A stretch of DNA of 64,000 bases from Colius striatus (lineage: Eukaryota > Chordata > Aves > Coliiformes > Coliidae): the NCBI RefSeq assembly GCF_028858725.1, contig NC_084774.1:4500001-4564000 (forward strand), in the 5' to 3' direction. Every line of letters begins with the position of its first letter. Within the stretch, counting starts at the first letter, position 1. Positions 33,836-43,576 of this stretch are shown piece after piece. The notes under the pieces are model-generated. The model saw only the letters and a list, made by a program, of their open reading frames with translations. It was not told the origin of the DNA and did no database searches. Position numbers and translations under genes: made by a program.

Positions 33836-34262
33836 CCAAGATGCTCAGAGGTCTGGAACATCTTCCCTATGAGGAAGGGCTGTGAGACCTGGGGCTGTTC
33901 AGCCTGGAGAAGGCTGGGGGGTGATTTCACTAATACTTCTAAGTCCCTGTGGTGTAGATGTCAGGAGGATGAGGTGACACGTTTTTCATTGTCTCCAGTG
34001 ACAGGACAAGGGGTGATGGACAAAAGCTGGAACACAAAAAGTGCCACTTGAACACAAGGAGAAACTCCTTTGGTGCTGAGGTGAGGGAGCCCTGGCCCAG
34101 GCTGCCCAGGGAGGGTGTGGAGGCTCCTTTTAGGAGGTTTCCAAACCCACCTGGACACGTTCCTGTGCCCCCTGAGTGAGGGGAACCTGCTCTAGCAGGG
34201 GGTTGGGCTGGATGAGCTCTGCAGAGCCCTTCCATCCCCCACCATTCCATGATTCTATGATT
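33836..34262 (+). mobile_element. CR1 LINE 3' fragment (plus)
   Basis: Contains ggggctgttcagcctggaga, the gacaaggggtgatggacaaa block and the tail accattccatgattctatga with two ATTCTATG-type octamers. 5'-truncated; intergenic. Confidence 0.92.
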
Positions 34263-35003
34263 CATCTGCACCACCTCTCCCTTCACACAGACCTCCTCGA
34301 GGCCAACCCATTTTGCTGAGCTTGTCTTCTCTTAACCCAGGTCTCCAAACCCAAACCAACGTGACCAAGGTGCAGCACATGTATTTCACTTGCTCTCCTC
34401 CTCCCTTGGGGACAGCCAGCTGCAAGCTAAGCCCAGAGCAGTTGCAAGGATGCATCACAGTTATTTTTACCATCTCCTGGCTGCTCTGTGCGTGTGCAGG
34501 AGAAAAGAGGCGGAAAAAGTGCACCTGGGACCCATCAGGGGGATCTCAGGGCTCTGGGGAGCATCTGCACCCAGCCAACGCAGCACAGGGCTGTTCTCTG
34601 CCCCCAGGGAGGCAGAAAGAGGTCCAAGAGCTGGAGCTGTCAAGCTCAACCATCATCAAATCAAACTGAAATGGAGGCAGCTATTAGAGAAGCAGGCAAA
34701 GGAGACCCTGTAGCAGAGGGGACAGAGGAGCAGCTTGCCAGGGAGCATGGGAAGGGTCCTGGACAGTGGCAGGACTTTGCCATGGATCAAAGCAAAGCTC
34801 CAGGGGCCTTTTCCACCCTCCTGTGTTGCTAAAATCCATTGAGACACCTCAGGGTCAGCATGAGATTCAGCCTGGGAGAGAGCAGCTGGGAAATGAGGGC
34901 AAAGTCCAGGGGCTGTGGGGGTATGCCAGGGCCATCCTATGCCATGTATGCCATCCTATGGGCACTGTCCCTGCAGGGCACTGCCAGGGAATGGGAGATG
35001 AAG
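34263..35003. other. Intergenic, nothing recognised
   Basis: Single-copy sequence between two CR1 copies. No exon, promoter or repeat seen. Confidence 0.4.
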
Positions 35004-35755
35004 CATGGAATCATTGAATCATTTCAGTTGGAGAAGCCCTTGAAGCTGCTGCAGTCCCAGCCCTCCCCTCACCCTGCCCAGCCCACCACTCACCCCTGGC
35101 CTTCAGCACCTCAGCTCCAGGGCTTTGGGATCCCTCCAGGGCTGGGCACTGCCCCAGCTCCCTGGGCAGCCTGGCACAGGGGCTGACACCCCTCTCATGG
35201 AAACAGTTCTGCCTCAGCTCCAATCTCAACCTCCACTGGGGAAACTTGAGGCTGTTTCCTCTTGTCCTGTCACTTGTGGGCTACCCACATAGTAAAGGAC
35301 TTGGAGCACATCTCATCTGAGGAAGGGCTGAGGGATCTGGGGCTGTTGAGCCTGGAGAAAACAAGGCTCAGGGGAGACCTTCTCACTCTCTACAACTACC
35401 TGGAAGGAAGCTGTAGTGAGGTGGGGATCAGTCTGTTCTCCCTAATAACAAGCAATAGAATGAGGGGAAACGGCCTCAAGTTGCACTGGGGGAGGTTGAG
35501 GCTGGATGTGAGGAGGAATTTCTTCGCTGTCAGGGCTGTCAGGCATTGGAAGGGGCTGCCCAGGGAGGTGCTGGAGTCACCGTCCCTGGAGGGGTTTCAG
35601 AGCTGGGTGGGTGTTGCACTGAGGGCAATGGGCTGGTGGGTGACAGGGCTGGGACAGAGGCTGCACTCAGTGATCTTAAAGGTCTCTTCCAGCTGAAACC
35701 ATTCTATGCTTTCCTCTTGTCCTGTCATTCATCACTGGGGGGAAAAAAACCAACA
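35004..35755 (-). mobile_element. CR1 LINE 3' fragment (minus), split by a second CR1
   Basis: Antisense tail ggaatcattgaatcatttca, then the tgctgcagtcccagccctcc block to 35272. The rest resumes at 35710-35755 (cttgtcctgtcattcatcac, then ggggggaaaaaaaccaac). The 35273-35709 insert is a CR1 in the opposite orientation. Confidence 0.85.
35273..35709 (+). mobile_element. CR1 LINE 3' fragment (plus) nested in the copy above
   Basis: Runs from gaggaagggctgagggatct through the CR1 3' region to gatcttaaaggtctcttcca and ccattctatg. It is flanked by an 18-bp exact direct repeat, tttcctcttgtcctgtca, at 35255-35272 and 35710-35727. Confidence 0.88.
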
Positions 35756-36313
35756 GAGATGAGAGTGAACAGGAGTGCGGGACCCAGGGCACGCAGGGTG
35801 TGTGCAGGGTGCCCATCTCCTGTGCTGTGTCTGCTCTGCCCAACACACAAAAGCATCCATGGCATATCTGTGAGCTACCCACGGGATATTTGTGGCATCA
35901 CAGAACCAGGCAGGGCCCGAGGCCGCTTTCCAGAGCCCCCATGTGCTCTTTGCAAACCGGAGCCTCTACATGAGCTGCCATCAGCTCTTCCTCAGTCGAT
36001 TCAAAATAGCAGGAGGGAAGCCCTTCAGCTGCATTGTGAATCATCCCCGGGAGGCAGAGTGGTTATTTTTGTGGTGCTCAGGCTCTGTGGAGCTGCTGAG
36101 CACTCCCCTGAGCTGCAGGCCTGTCCCTGCAGGGCCTGCCTTTCCTCCCTGAGGCTCCCTGCTGGGGACGTGGCACTGAAAGCCATCAGAGAGGTTTGCC
36201 TTTGCTCAGGGGAAAAAGGGAAAAGCTGTGCTGTGCCTGGGGAAGGCTCACTCCTGGGAACAGCCCTGCAGAGCTCAGGACATTGGCATGAGTCCTCTGC
36301 CATAAAAGCCAAT
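35756..36313. other. Intergenic, nothing recognised
   Basis: Single-copy sequence between CR1 copies. Nothing gene-like. Confidence 0.4.
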
Positions 36314-36742
36314 GGCTACCGAGGTGCTGAGGGGATGGAACATCTCCCCTGTGAGCAAAGGCTGTGGGACCTGGGGCTGTTCAGCCTGGAGAAGGCTGAG
36401 GGGGGATCTCATCAATGCTGATGAGTGCCTAAAGTCTGGGTGCCAAGAGGATGGGGTGATGCTTTTTTCTGTTGTCTCCAGGGACAGCACAAGGGGTGAT
36501 GGGCACAGGCTGGAACACAAGAAGTTCCGCTTAAACACAAGGAGAAAGTCCTTTGGTGCTGAGGTGAGGGAGCCCTGGCTCAGGCTGCCCAGGGAGGGTG
36601 TGGAGGCTCCTTCTCAGGAGGTTTCCAACCCCACCTGGACACATTCCTGTGCCCCCCTGATCCAGGGGAACCTGCTTTAGCAGGGGTTGGGCTGGATGAG
36701 CTCTGCAGGGCCCTTCCAGCCCCCACCATTCCATGATTCTGT
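36314..36742 (+). mobile_element. CR1 LINE 3' fragment (plus)
   Basis: Starts accgaggtgctgaggggatg, contains gacctggggctgttcagcct and ends ccaccattccatgattctgt. Close to the copy at 33836. Confidence 0.92.
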
Positions 36743-38240
36743 CCCCCTCACTGGGGTCTCGCCCCTCTGGGCAGCTCTGCAGATTGCCAGCACCCTGCAA
36801 GACAACAACACTAGAAGTGGGAAAGGAGGAGGAGAGTCAGATCTTGCCACATGTGGGCCTGAGGATGTGCTGGCCCATGGCTGTGCTGGGCACCCTGCAG
36901 CAAATCCTCAATGCTTCAGCACCTCTGTCCCCTTGCAAAGGAGGCAGCAGGCAGGGGACCAGGGGCCATGCCCACCCACCCTGATCTCCCCATCCTCCTG
37001 CTCTTGGCTTTGTGGGGCAGGAGCCCCATAGGCCAGAGCAGCAGGAGAGCTCTCAGTTTAATTTCCTGAGAAAGCCCCATTTGCTGTGGTGACAGTGTGA
37101 CATTGAGCCACTGGGTCACCCCACTCCAGCAGAGGGGCCAGAGAAGCTGTGTGTGCCACTGCCCTCCTGGCCACTGGGGTTTGGGGGGGCCTCAGCTGCC
37201 CCATTCTCCAGTCCTGGCCAGCCCCAGGGGCTGTGGGGTGAGGACTGTGAGCAGAGGCTGGCACCATGGATGGGGCTGAGCCCTGGGGTCTGTCACCCCA
37301 CACCACCCTTCACATGTCCCCTGGGGTGACAACAATCCTGTGGCAGCACAAGGAGGTGGGGACTGCACTGGGATGTGGGGATGGAGGCACAGGGATGGAG
37401 GAGGGGGCCAGGCAGGGGTGATGGGCTCCCCCTGACATCCCAGCCCCCACCAGCAGCCCAGCTGGAACACAGGCTCCCAGTCCCTGCAAACCCCAGCACA
37501 GGAGCAGAGTGAGCTTACACAACAGGCCAGGGTGAAATATTTATCAGGCTCTTTAAAAGAGAAGCAGGCAGGAGGCCAGGCAAAAAGAGGAAGGGAAGGA
37601 GCACACAAACACTGCAAGTGGCACGTCCCTGGCTGCCCCTGGGAAGGGAGCCATGGCCACTCTGGGCCTGCTCCAGGCTACCAGGGGATCCCTGGGGTCC
37701 CTGTTGTCCCTGCTCCCCAGGAAGGGGACTGTGAGCTGCAGAGAGGGTTGGGCACTCAGGGTGTGAGCTGGGACATGGGGACCTTGAACTCTGGGCACCC
37801 ACCCTCAGGCAGGAGCAAGAGGTGCTGGGGTGGGACTGGGAGGCTGCTGCTGCAGAGGATCGATGGCCTGGGCTCACATCCTCCCACATTGCCCAAAATC
37901 AGGGCAAAGGCAGGTGAGGAGCCAGGGGTAAACGGGCTGGCTGGGGACAGGGCTGCCAAGATTCCCCATCCAGATGCAGGAGCATGGGGCACAGCCTCTT
38001 TGGAAGAGCAGAGGGTGGCAGGATTTGCCCCAGCTCCCATCCCATATGTGGGCACAAGGCAGTGGTGGGGGGTGGAAGCCCCAAGCCTTTCCTGCAGCCC
38101 CAGACCTGCTTGTGCATGGCAAGTTCAAAATGGGTAAAAAACTCCCCCAAAATAAGCCCCCCCTGCTTGGTTTGTCAGGCTGAGGTGCCCACCCCCCTCC
38201 CCAGTGCCCCAGCCCCCCTGAGCACAGTGCTGCCCCACAG
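36743..38240. other. Intergenic, between NECAB3 and the E2F1 3' end
   Basis: No exon or repeat recognised. The mammalian neighbours C20orf144 and ACTL10 are not evident anywhere between NECAB3 and E2F1. Confidence 0.5.
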
Positions 38241-38244
38241 CCAG

Positions 38245-39208
38245 TCAGTAGAAACCTTTATTAGACACAAAGCTCAGAGGAACACAAGCTTGTTAAAAGG
38301 CAGTAAAAGTGAAAGTGCTTTCTCCAGCCTGCCCCAGGGGACCTTGCCCCCCCCCCCCTTCCCCTCTCCCAGCCCCTGTGGGCCAGGAGATGGAGCCAAA
38401 AGGCTGAAGGGCTGCATGGGGAGAGCCAGAAAGGCCTGGAGACAGCGTTGGGTGTTCACTCACAGAGCTGCTTCCCCTGGAACACCCCTGTGCCAAACCT
38501 CCCTGGGGACACACAAATAGTCCCAAGGCCATCAGCCCCATCCAGCCCTGTCCCTCCTCCTGCAGCCACCCACCCCCGGGGTGGCATTGCCAGCAGCCCT
38601 AGTGTGGCCACAAGCAAAGCTGGGAGGTGCTAGTGAGTGTCCCTGGCAGGACTCTCCCCACCAGCACAGTCCCCCCTCCTCCCTCCCAGCCCCTCCCTGG
38701 CCCAGGGGGGCTCCCACACACCATAAATAATAAATAAATACCCCACACTCAGCTGGGCTGGGGGCAGCCCCCACACAGGGGAGGAACAGCCCTGACCCAG
38801 CACCCCCCACATCTCCACCACCCCCTTCCCAGCACAATGCAACTTCTCAGCACCCTCCCTCTGCTGTCTGCACCCCCACCCCCCAGGAAATTAAATGCTG
38901 TCCCCAGGGGACAATAATAAATTAACCACAGCTATACACAGGACTGCTTAAAGCTCTGGAATGGGTACCTGGGGAGGGGGCAGCAGCTCTGCCCTGGGCA
39001 GAGTCCCCCTGTGAGGGTCCCCTGAGATAGGACCCCCACGCTGGCATCCCCTTCGGGGCTGGAGCTGGGGGGGCTGGAAGGGTAAGAAAATATTGCAGAA
39101 AGGGCTGGGGTGAGGATCCACGGGCACTGCAGCTGAGGGGCTGCCTGCCCTGCCCACCCTGCCCTGGCAGGAGCCCCGGGGATGCCCCCCAAGCACCTGG
39201 GCACAGCC
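38245..39208 (-). other. E2F1: E2F1 3' untranslated region
   Basis: From the E2F1 stop to a minus-strand AATAAA at 38257-38262, followed by GT-rich sequence. It contains an AU-rich element at 38723-38740 (three ATTTA pentamers on the mRNA strand), a further ATTTA-like patch at 38890-38935, and a run of twelve G on the mRNA strand at 38347-38358. Confidence 0.7.
38257..38262 (-). promoter_or_regulatory. Poly(A) signal of E2F1
   Basis: TTTATT on the plus strand, so AATAAA on the gene strand. Downstream sequence on that strand is T/G-rich. The UTR length of about 0.95 kb is plausible for E2F1. Confidence 0.7.
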
Positions 39209-39459
39209 TCAGAAGTCCAAGGGTGTAAAGTCCCCAAAGTCACAGTCAAAGAGCTCGCTGATGCCCTCGCCGTCCTCCAGGCCAAAGTGGTAATCCTGTG
39301 CCTGGGGTGGGGACAGGTTGATGAACTCATCTGCCAAGAACCCCGAGAAATCCTCCCTGCTGTGCTCCAGGAGGGCATCCATGGAGGCCAGGGGCGAGAG
39401 GCCCACCTCCTCTGCCGGGCACTTGCTGGGCAGCGAGCTCGGCCCTGGCAGCAGGGTCT
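39209..39459 (-). CDS. E2F1: E2F1 exon 7: transactivation and RB-binding end
   Basis: Reads [20 protein letters not shown] ... [17 protein letters not shown] ... [20 protein letters not shown] then DFTPLDF and TGA. It holds the RB-pocket-binding motif. Confidence 0.96.
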
Positions 39460-42431
39460 CTGCAGAGAGGGGAAGCAGCTGTGAATCTCTGTACCTGCCA
39501 ACATCCCTCCCAAAAAAGCAGGTTTTGGCTATAGAGAACCTCCCTGCCTTGCTGAGCTGCCTGAGCACCACTCCAAGTCTGTGCCAACAGCAAAGGGGCT
39601 CACAGCTGCAGACACAGCAAGCACCGTGACACCACATCATCACCCCTGCCCCCAGCCCCCTCCGGCCCACCTTGCTCTCCGGGCAGCAGCTGCATGTTCA
39701 TGTCTTGGGCAGGATGCAGGAGTGGGGAGGCTCTGTGCTGCGAATGGCTGGGAGAAGATTCCTCTGCAGGAGCTTTGAAGGGGCTCTTGACGGGGCTGCA
39801 GACCCCGGAGCTGTCCTCGGGGCAGAGGAAGACGTCGATGGGGCCCTGAGTGCTTCGCACAGAGACCTGGAAAGCCTGGGAGAAGGGAAGAGGAGTGAGA
39901 CAGAGGGGAACAAAGGTGCCCAGGGAGCCTGGGCTGGGCTTTGGCAAGGGCTATGCAGGCAGGGGGAGCAGAAGGTGGGTCCAGCTCACCTCTGCTGGGT
40001 CTGAGACCTGCAGCTGGGTCTCTGGGGGAGCTTTGATCACCATCACCATTTGCTCCGAGGGGTCCACAACGCTGCGGAGATCCTGGCAGGTCACGTAGGC
40101 TGCGGTGTGGCAGGTCAAGGAGCACACACAGGGCAAGAGACGCTGCCTGCAGTGTGGCCAGGCCCACCTCAGGGTAAAACCATGTGTGTGCCCCCCCCAG
40201 CCAGCCCCAGACCAAAGGATATTGCTGGTTGGCAGGGTCCTCGGTGAGCAGGCGCAGCTGCACCGTGCACATCTGGATGAGGCTGTCCAGCTGCTGCTCG
40301 GCCGCCTGCAGCTCCCGCAGCTCCTTCTCCAGCAGCCGGTGCTGGCCAGGGGCTCCCACGGTGGCCTGGCTGCCCCTGGGGAGCAGCGTGGCCATCAGGA
40401 GCCAAATCCCCAGCTCCCTCTGCCCCACACCGTCACCACAGGAGCCTGCCCCAATCCCACCCTGTACCAGGGAATAAGCCTCGTGGGGATTTCCCAGTGA
40501 GGGTCCCTCCCTGGAGCCTGAGGAGTCCCCCACTCCCCAGACTGGCTCAGGGACTTACAGCTGGAATACTGATGCTACAACTGAGCACCATCCTCACCCC
40601 ACACTGTGGACCATCTGAAGGGGGAACCACTACTGACCCCCAAGCAGATGCTTTGGTGACACAGCTCTGAGCTTCTCCGTCCCCCCCTCAATCCCAAGCC
40701 AGGCAGCCCCCCACCCCAGAGGACAGCCAGACACAGTCCCACAAGCCCAGCCCAAGGACATACAGCCACTGGATGTTGTTCTTGGACTTCTTGGTGATGA
40801 GCTGGATGCCCTCTAAGACATTGGTGATGTCGTAGATGCGCCTCTTCTGCACCTTCAGGACCTCGGCTGCCCAGTTGAGATCCACCACACCATCAGGTGA
40901 CTGGCTCAGCAGCTCCAGGAAGCGCTTGGTGGTGAGGTTCAGCGAGGTTTCATAGCGGGACTTCTCCCCAGGAGACTTTGCCCCTGCCAGCCACCAAGGA
41001 CAAGTGACATTTAGTCACCAGAGAAATCCAGCACTGGAGCTGAGAGGTCCCAAAACAACTTCCCACTCCTGCAGGTGGCTCTTGGAACTGGACCAGAAGC
41101 CCAAGGCCTGTCTGCTTTCTCAAGGCAATGGGGTGAGCTCCCCATATCCTCCACTGGGAGGATGCTGCAGGCTTTGACAGCCATGCTCAGTCACAACCAA
41201 AAGCTCAGCTGTGACACCAAGGTGCCCCAGGGCTCAACAGGGAGGTGATGGAGAGTCCAGCTGCAATGCTGCACCAACATCCTGCCTGCAACTACAGCCC
41301 CATCCTGCAGGGAGGGACAGAGATGAGGTACTGCCCTGTAGACAGACAGGGCAACCATGCCACCAGCCCAGGGGACAGCAGCACAGGCTGGGGAGAGTGG
41401 TCAAAAACAGCCCCAGGAACAGCCTCCCTGAACTAACATATGAAGGGATGGGGAAAAGCTGGGCTGGAGAGTGGGGCTGCCAGACCCCATGGCCCAGGCT
41501 GAGCTGCCTGGGGGGGGTACAGGGGCAACAGAGCCTGTACCTTTAGCAGGGTTCCTGGCCTTGCCCCGGCCCACCGGCAAGCTCTCTGCTATGTACTGGT
41601 GATCCGTCTCCAAGTTGAGCTTTCTTTTCACCTGCAAGTGATGGGGCTCATCAGAGGGACCACCACGGCCCTGCTGCCTCCACAGCGCTGACGACGGAGG
41701 GTGGTCAGAGGGATTCCCCCCGAGAGATCCCCCCGGGGGCACAGCACCGAGGGGTACGGTTGCTGCCGTGGCACACGCTGCCGGCAGCGGCTCTCCGGCT
41801 GCCACCCACACCAGCGAGGACGGCGCCCGGCCCTGCCGCGGAGAGCCCATCCGCGCTGCGGGGAGCGCCCCGGAGGAGGCGGGGGCCTCGCGAGGGGAAG
41901 CACGGCTCGGCCCAGCGCCCGGGCGGGCGGCTTCCGGAGCGGCAGCTGGGGATGGGCAGCGCTCGGCAGGTGCTGCGTGGCACGGCTGGCATAGCGCGGC
42001 AGAGCTGGGCACGGCACAGAGCACGGCACGGCACAGCCTGGCAGGGCACAGCAGGTCACGCCACGGCCCGGCACCGAGCTGGCAGCGGTACAGCCCGGCC
42101 CGGCCCGCCGCGGCCCAGTCCTGCACGGCCCGATATGCAGCCCGACCCCGCCGGAGCCGCAGGGTCCCGGGCTCCGCAGCCCCCGCCCCCGCGCCGCCCC
42201 CTCCCCGCCGCGTTCCCGGGGAGTTACCGGCGGGCGGCCCAGCGCGGGCCGTCTCGGAGCGGCGCCGGGGCGGGCGGGTTGCGGCGTGGCGAAGAGCAGG
42301 AGGTCGGTGTCGGGGTGGTGACCGCCGCCGCCCCCCACATCCGCGGGCTCCTCGGCGGCGGAGACGATGAGGAGGTGCGGGGAAGCGCTGCCCAGCAGCG
42401 CCGCCAGCCCCGCCGCGCCGCCCGCCGCCAT
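39209..42431 (-). CDS. E2F1: E2F1, cell-cycle transcription factor; complete, seven exons
   Basis: Binds TTTSSCGC sites as a heterodimer with DP proteins and drives S-phase genes; held in check by RB (family knowledge). Exons, from start to stop: 42228-42431, 41541-41631, 40764-40983, 40223-40375, 39990-40104, 39671-39875, 39209-39459. Phases close into 412 residues (human 437). In order: N-terminal region with [16 protein letters not shown] nuclear-signal/cyclin A region (about 69-80), winged-helix DNA-binding domain (about 100-172) with [12 protein letters not shown], dimerisation coiled coil (about 176-222), marked box (about 225-290), and C-terminal transactivation/RB-binding segment [20 protein letters not shown] (about 385-404). 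Intron 4 is AT-AC (U12-type); the others are GT-AG. E2F autoregulatory sites lie upstream. Confidence 0.96.
39671..39875 (-). CDS. E2F1: E2F1 exon 6: marked box end and spacer
   Basis: Reads [20 protein letters not shown] ... then a Ser/Pro-rich spacer to [21 protein letters not shown] is conserved with human. Acceptor tctcccag, donor gtgggc. Confidence 0.95.
39990..40104 (-). CDS. E2F1: E2F1 exon 5: marked box start
   Basis: Reads [20 protein letters not shown] then [18 protein letters not shown]. It is preceded by an AC 3' splice site that alone keeps the frame (giving NQ-H-AAYVTC). Donor gtgagc. Confidence 0.94.
40105..40222 (-). other. E2F1 intron 4, minor-class (U12-type) AT-AC intron
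   Basis: 118 bp. The 5' end is ATATCCTTT, a perfect U12 AT-AC donor. TCCTTGAC near the 3' end fits the TTCCTTRAC branch-site consensus, with the branch A about 10 nt from the terminal AC. No AG acceptor keeps both the frame and the conserved AAYVTCQ start. Confidence 0.88.
40223..40375 (-). CDS. E2F1: E2F1 exon 4: dimerisation helix
   Basis: Reads [20 protein letters not shown] then [20 protein letters not shown] ... EDPANQ. It is the leucine-rich coiled coil that pairs with DP. It ends CAGCA directly before ATATCCTTT, a U12-type 5' splice site. Confidence 0.95.
40764..40983 (-). CDS. E2F1: E2F1 exon 3: DNA-binding domain
   Basis: Reads [20 protein letters not shown] ... [20 protein letters not shown] ... 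KKSKNNIQW. It is the winged-helix fold with the DNA-contacting RRIYD. Donor gtatgt, a normal U2-type site. Confidence 0.97.
41541..41631 (-). CDS. E2F1: E2F1 exon 2: cyclin A/NLS region
   Basis: Reads [20 protein letters not shown] then [10 protein letters not shown]. It carries the KRKLNLE motif that overlaps the cyclin A-binding and nuclear-localisation segment. Acceptor cttgcag, donor gtacag. Confidence 0.95.
41632..42227 (-). other. E2F1 intron 1
   Basis: About 600 bp, mostly CpG-island sequence, with a short patch of cacggcacggcacagc-type repeats around 41970-42110. No coding signal. Confidence 0.6.
42228..42431 (-). CDS. E2F1: E2F1 exon 1
   Basis: Reads [20 protein letters not shown] ... 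[15 protein letters not shown] ... RRPALGRPP, then donor gtaact. The ATG is in a CpG island, and LLLFATPQ and PALGRPP match human E2F1. Confidence 0.94.
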
Positions 42432-42770
42432 GGCTCACATGGCCGCCGGGGCCGAGGCGGCGGGCGGCGCGGCGGGCAGGGCGCGGGCAGGACCGGGGGC
42501 CATCCCGGACGCGGGGCCGCTCTGTCCCTCCGCTCCGCTCCACGCTCCGTTATTGTTTCGGCTCCCGGGGCCCCCGCGCGCGCGCGCGCCCGCCTTTGCG
42601 CGCCAAATCCTTTTTTGCCGCGAAAAGCGGCGCGAGCCGCCCCGCCGCCCGCCCATTGGCTGCGCCCTGCGACGGGCCCTTCGGGAAAGGGGCGGGGCGA
42701 GGCGGGCGGTGGCCGCTCGCTCATTGGTCGGCGGAGACACGGCGCCGGGCGGCGCTGACAGGCGGCCAAT
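42432..42770 (-). promoter_or_regulatory. E2F1: E2F1 promoter with paired E2F sites and CCAAT boxes
   Basis: Two E2F sites, TTTGCGCGCCAAA at 42595-42607 and TTTGCCGCGAAAA at 42614-42626, are spaced and ordered as in the human E2F1 promoter, where they mediate RB/E2F autoregulation. ATTGG at 42655 and 42723 are CCAAT boxes on the gene strand. The region is CpG-rich and TATA-less. The 5'UTR probably starts between the E2F sites and the ATG. Confidence 0.85.
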
Positions 42771-43079
42771 CGGCGGCGGCGGGGCGGGGCCAGCGGGGCG
42801 GGCGGTGCCGCGTGGGTGCGGAGCGCGGCGGGGCCGGGGCGGGGGCGCCGGGGCACGGCGGCGATCACCCGGCGGAGCCTGGGCACGCAGCCCGGCCTGG
42901 GCTCTACGGGTCACCCAGGCTGTCCCGAGTGGTGATGGCAAGCCCAGCCTTGCCCAGGCGCGGACACACACGTGTCAATGCCAGGTGGGCATCCAGGGCT
43001 TGTGGCAGCACTGGGGTGGCAGCAGCAGCAGGGCAGGGATTGTCCCCTGTGCTGGGCCCTGGGGAAGCTGCAGCTCCAG

Positions 43080-43576
43080 GGCTGTGTTCAGTGCTGGGCC
43101 CCTCACTCACTGCCACAGGGACACTGAGCGGCTGCAGCGTGGCCAGAGCCAGGCACAGAGCTGGGGAAGGGGCTGGAGCACAAGGGTGCTGGGGAGGGGC
43201 TGAGGGAATGGGGGTGTTGAGCCTGGAGAAGAGGAGGCTGAGGGCAGACAGGAGCCCTCTCTGACACTCCCTGACAGGAGGCTGCAGGGAGCTGGGAGTT
43301 GGGAAAAGAGACCAAATAATAAGTGACAGGGCAAGAGTAAACACCTCAAGTTGCTCCAGGAGAGCTTTACATTGGAGCTGAGGCAGAACTGTTTCCCTGA
43401 GAGCGGTGTCAGCCCCTGTGCCAGGCTGCCCAGGGAGCTGGGGGAGTGCCCAGCCCTGGAGGGATTCCAAAGCTGAGGTGCTGAGGGCTGTGGGTTAGTG
43501 GTGGGCTGGGCAGGGTGAGGGGAGGGCTGGGACTGCAGCAGCTTCAAGGGCTTTTCCAGCCAACACAATTCTGAGG
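43080..43576 (+). mobile_element. CR1 LINE 3' fragment (plus)
   Basis: Contains gtgttcagtgctgggcccct, gttgagcctggagaagagga and ctgtgccaggctgcccaggg, and ends ccaacacaattctgag. About 0.5 kb. It starts about 650 bp upstream of the E2F1 ATG. Confidence 0.9.

Noticed and set aside
33311-38240. Search for a gene between NECAB3 and E2F1 (ACTL10, C20orf144 or other)
   Set aside because: All longer frames there are CR1 or chance. No actin-like motif or exon series was seen.
41401-42543. A 380-codon minus-strand frame over E2F1 exons 1-2
   Set aside because: It reads through intron 1 and only picks up the true frame at exon 2. The conserved E2F1 start is at 42431.
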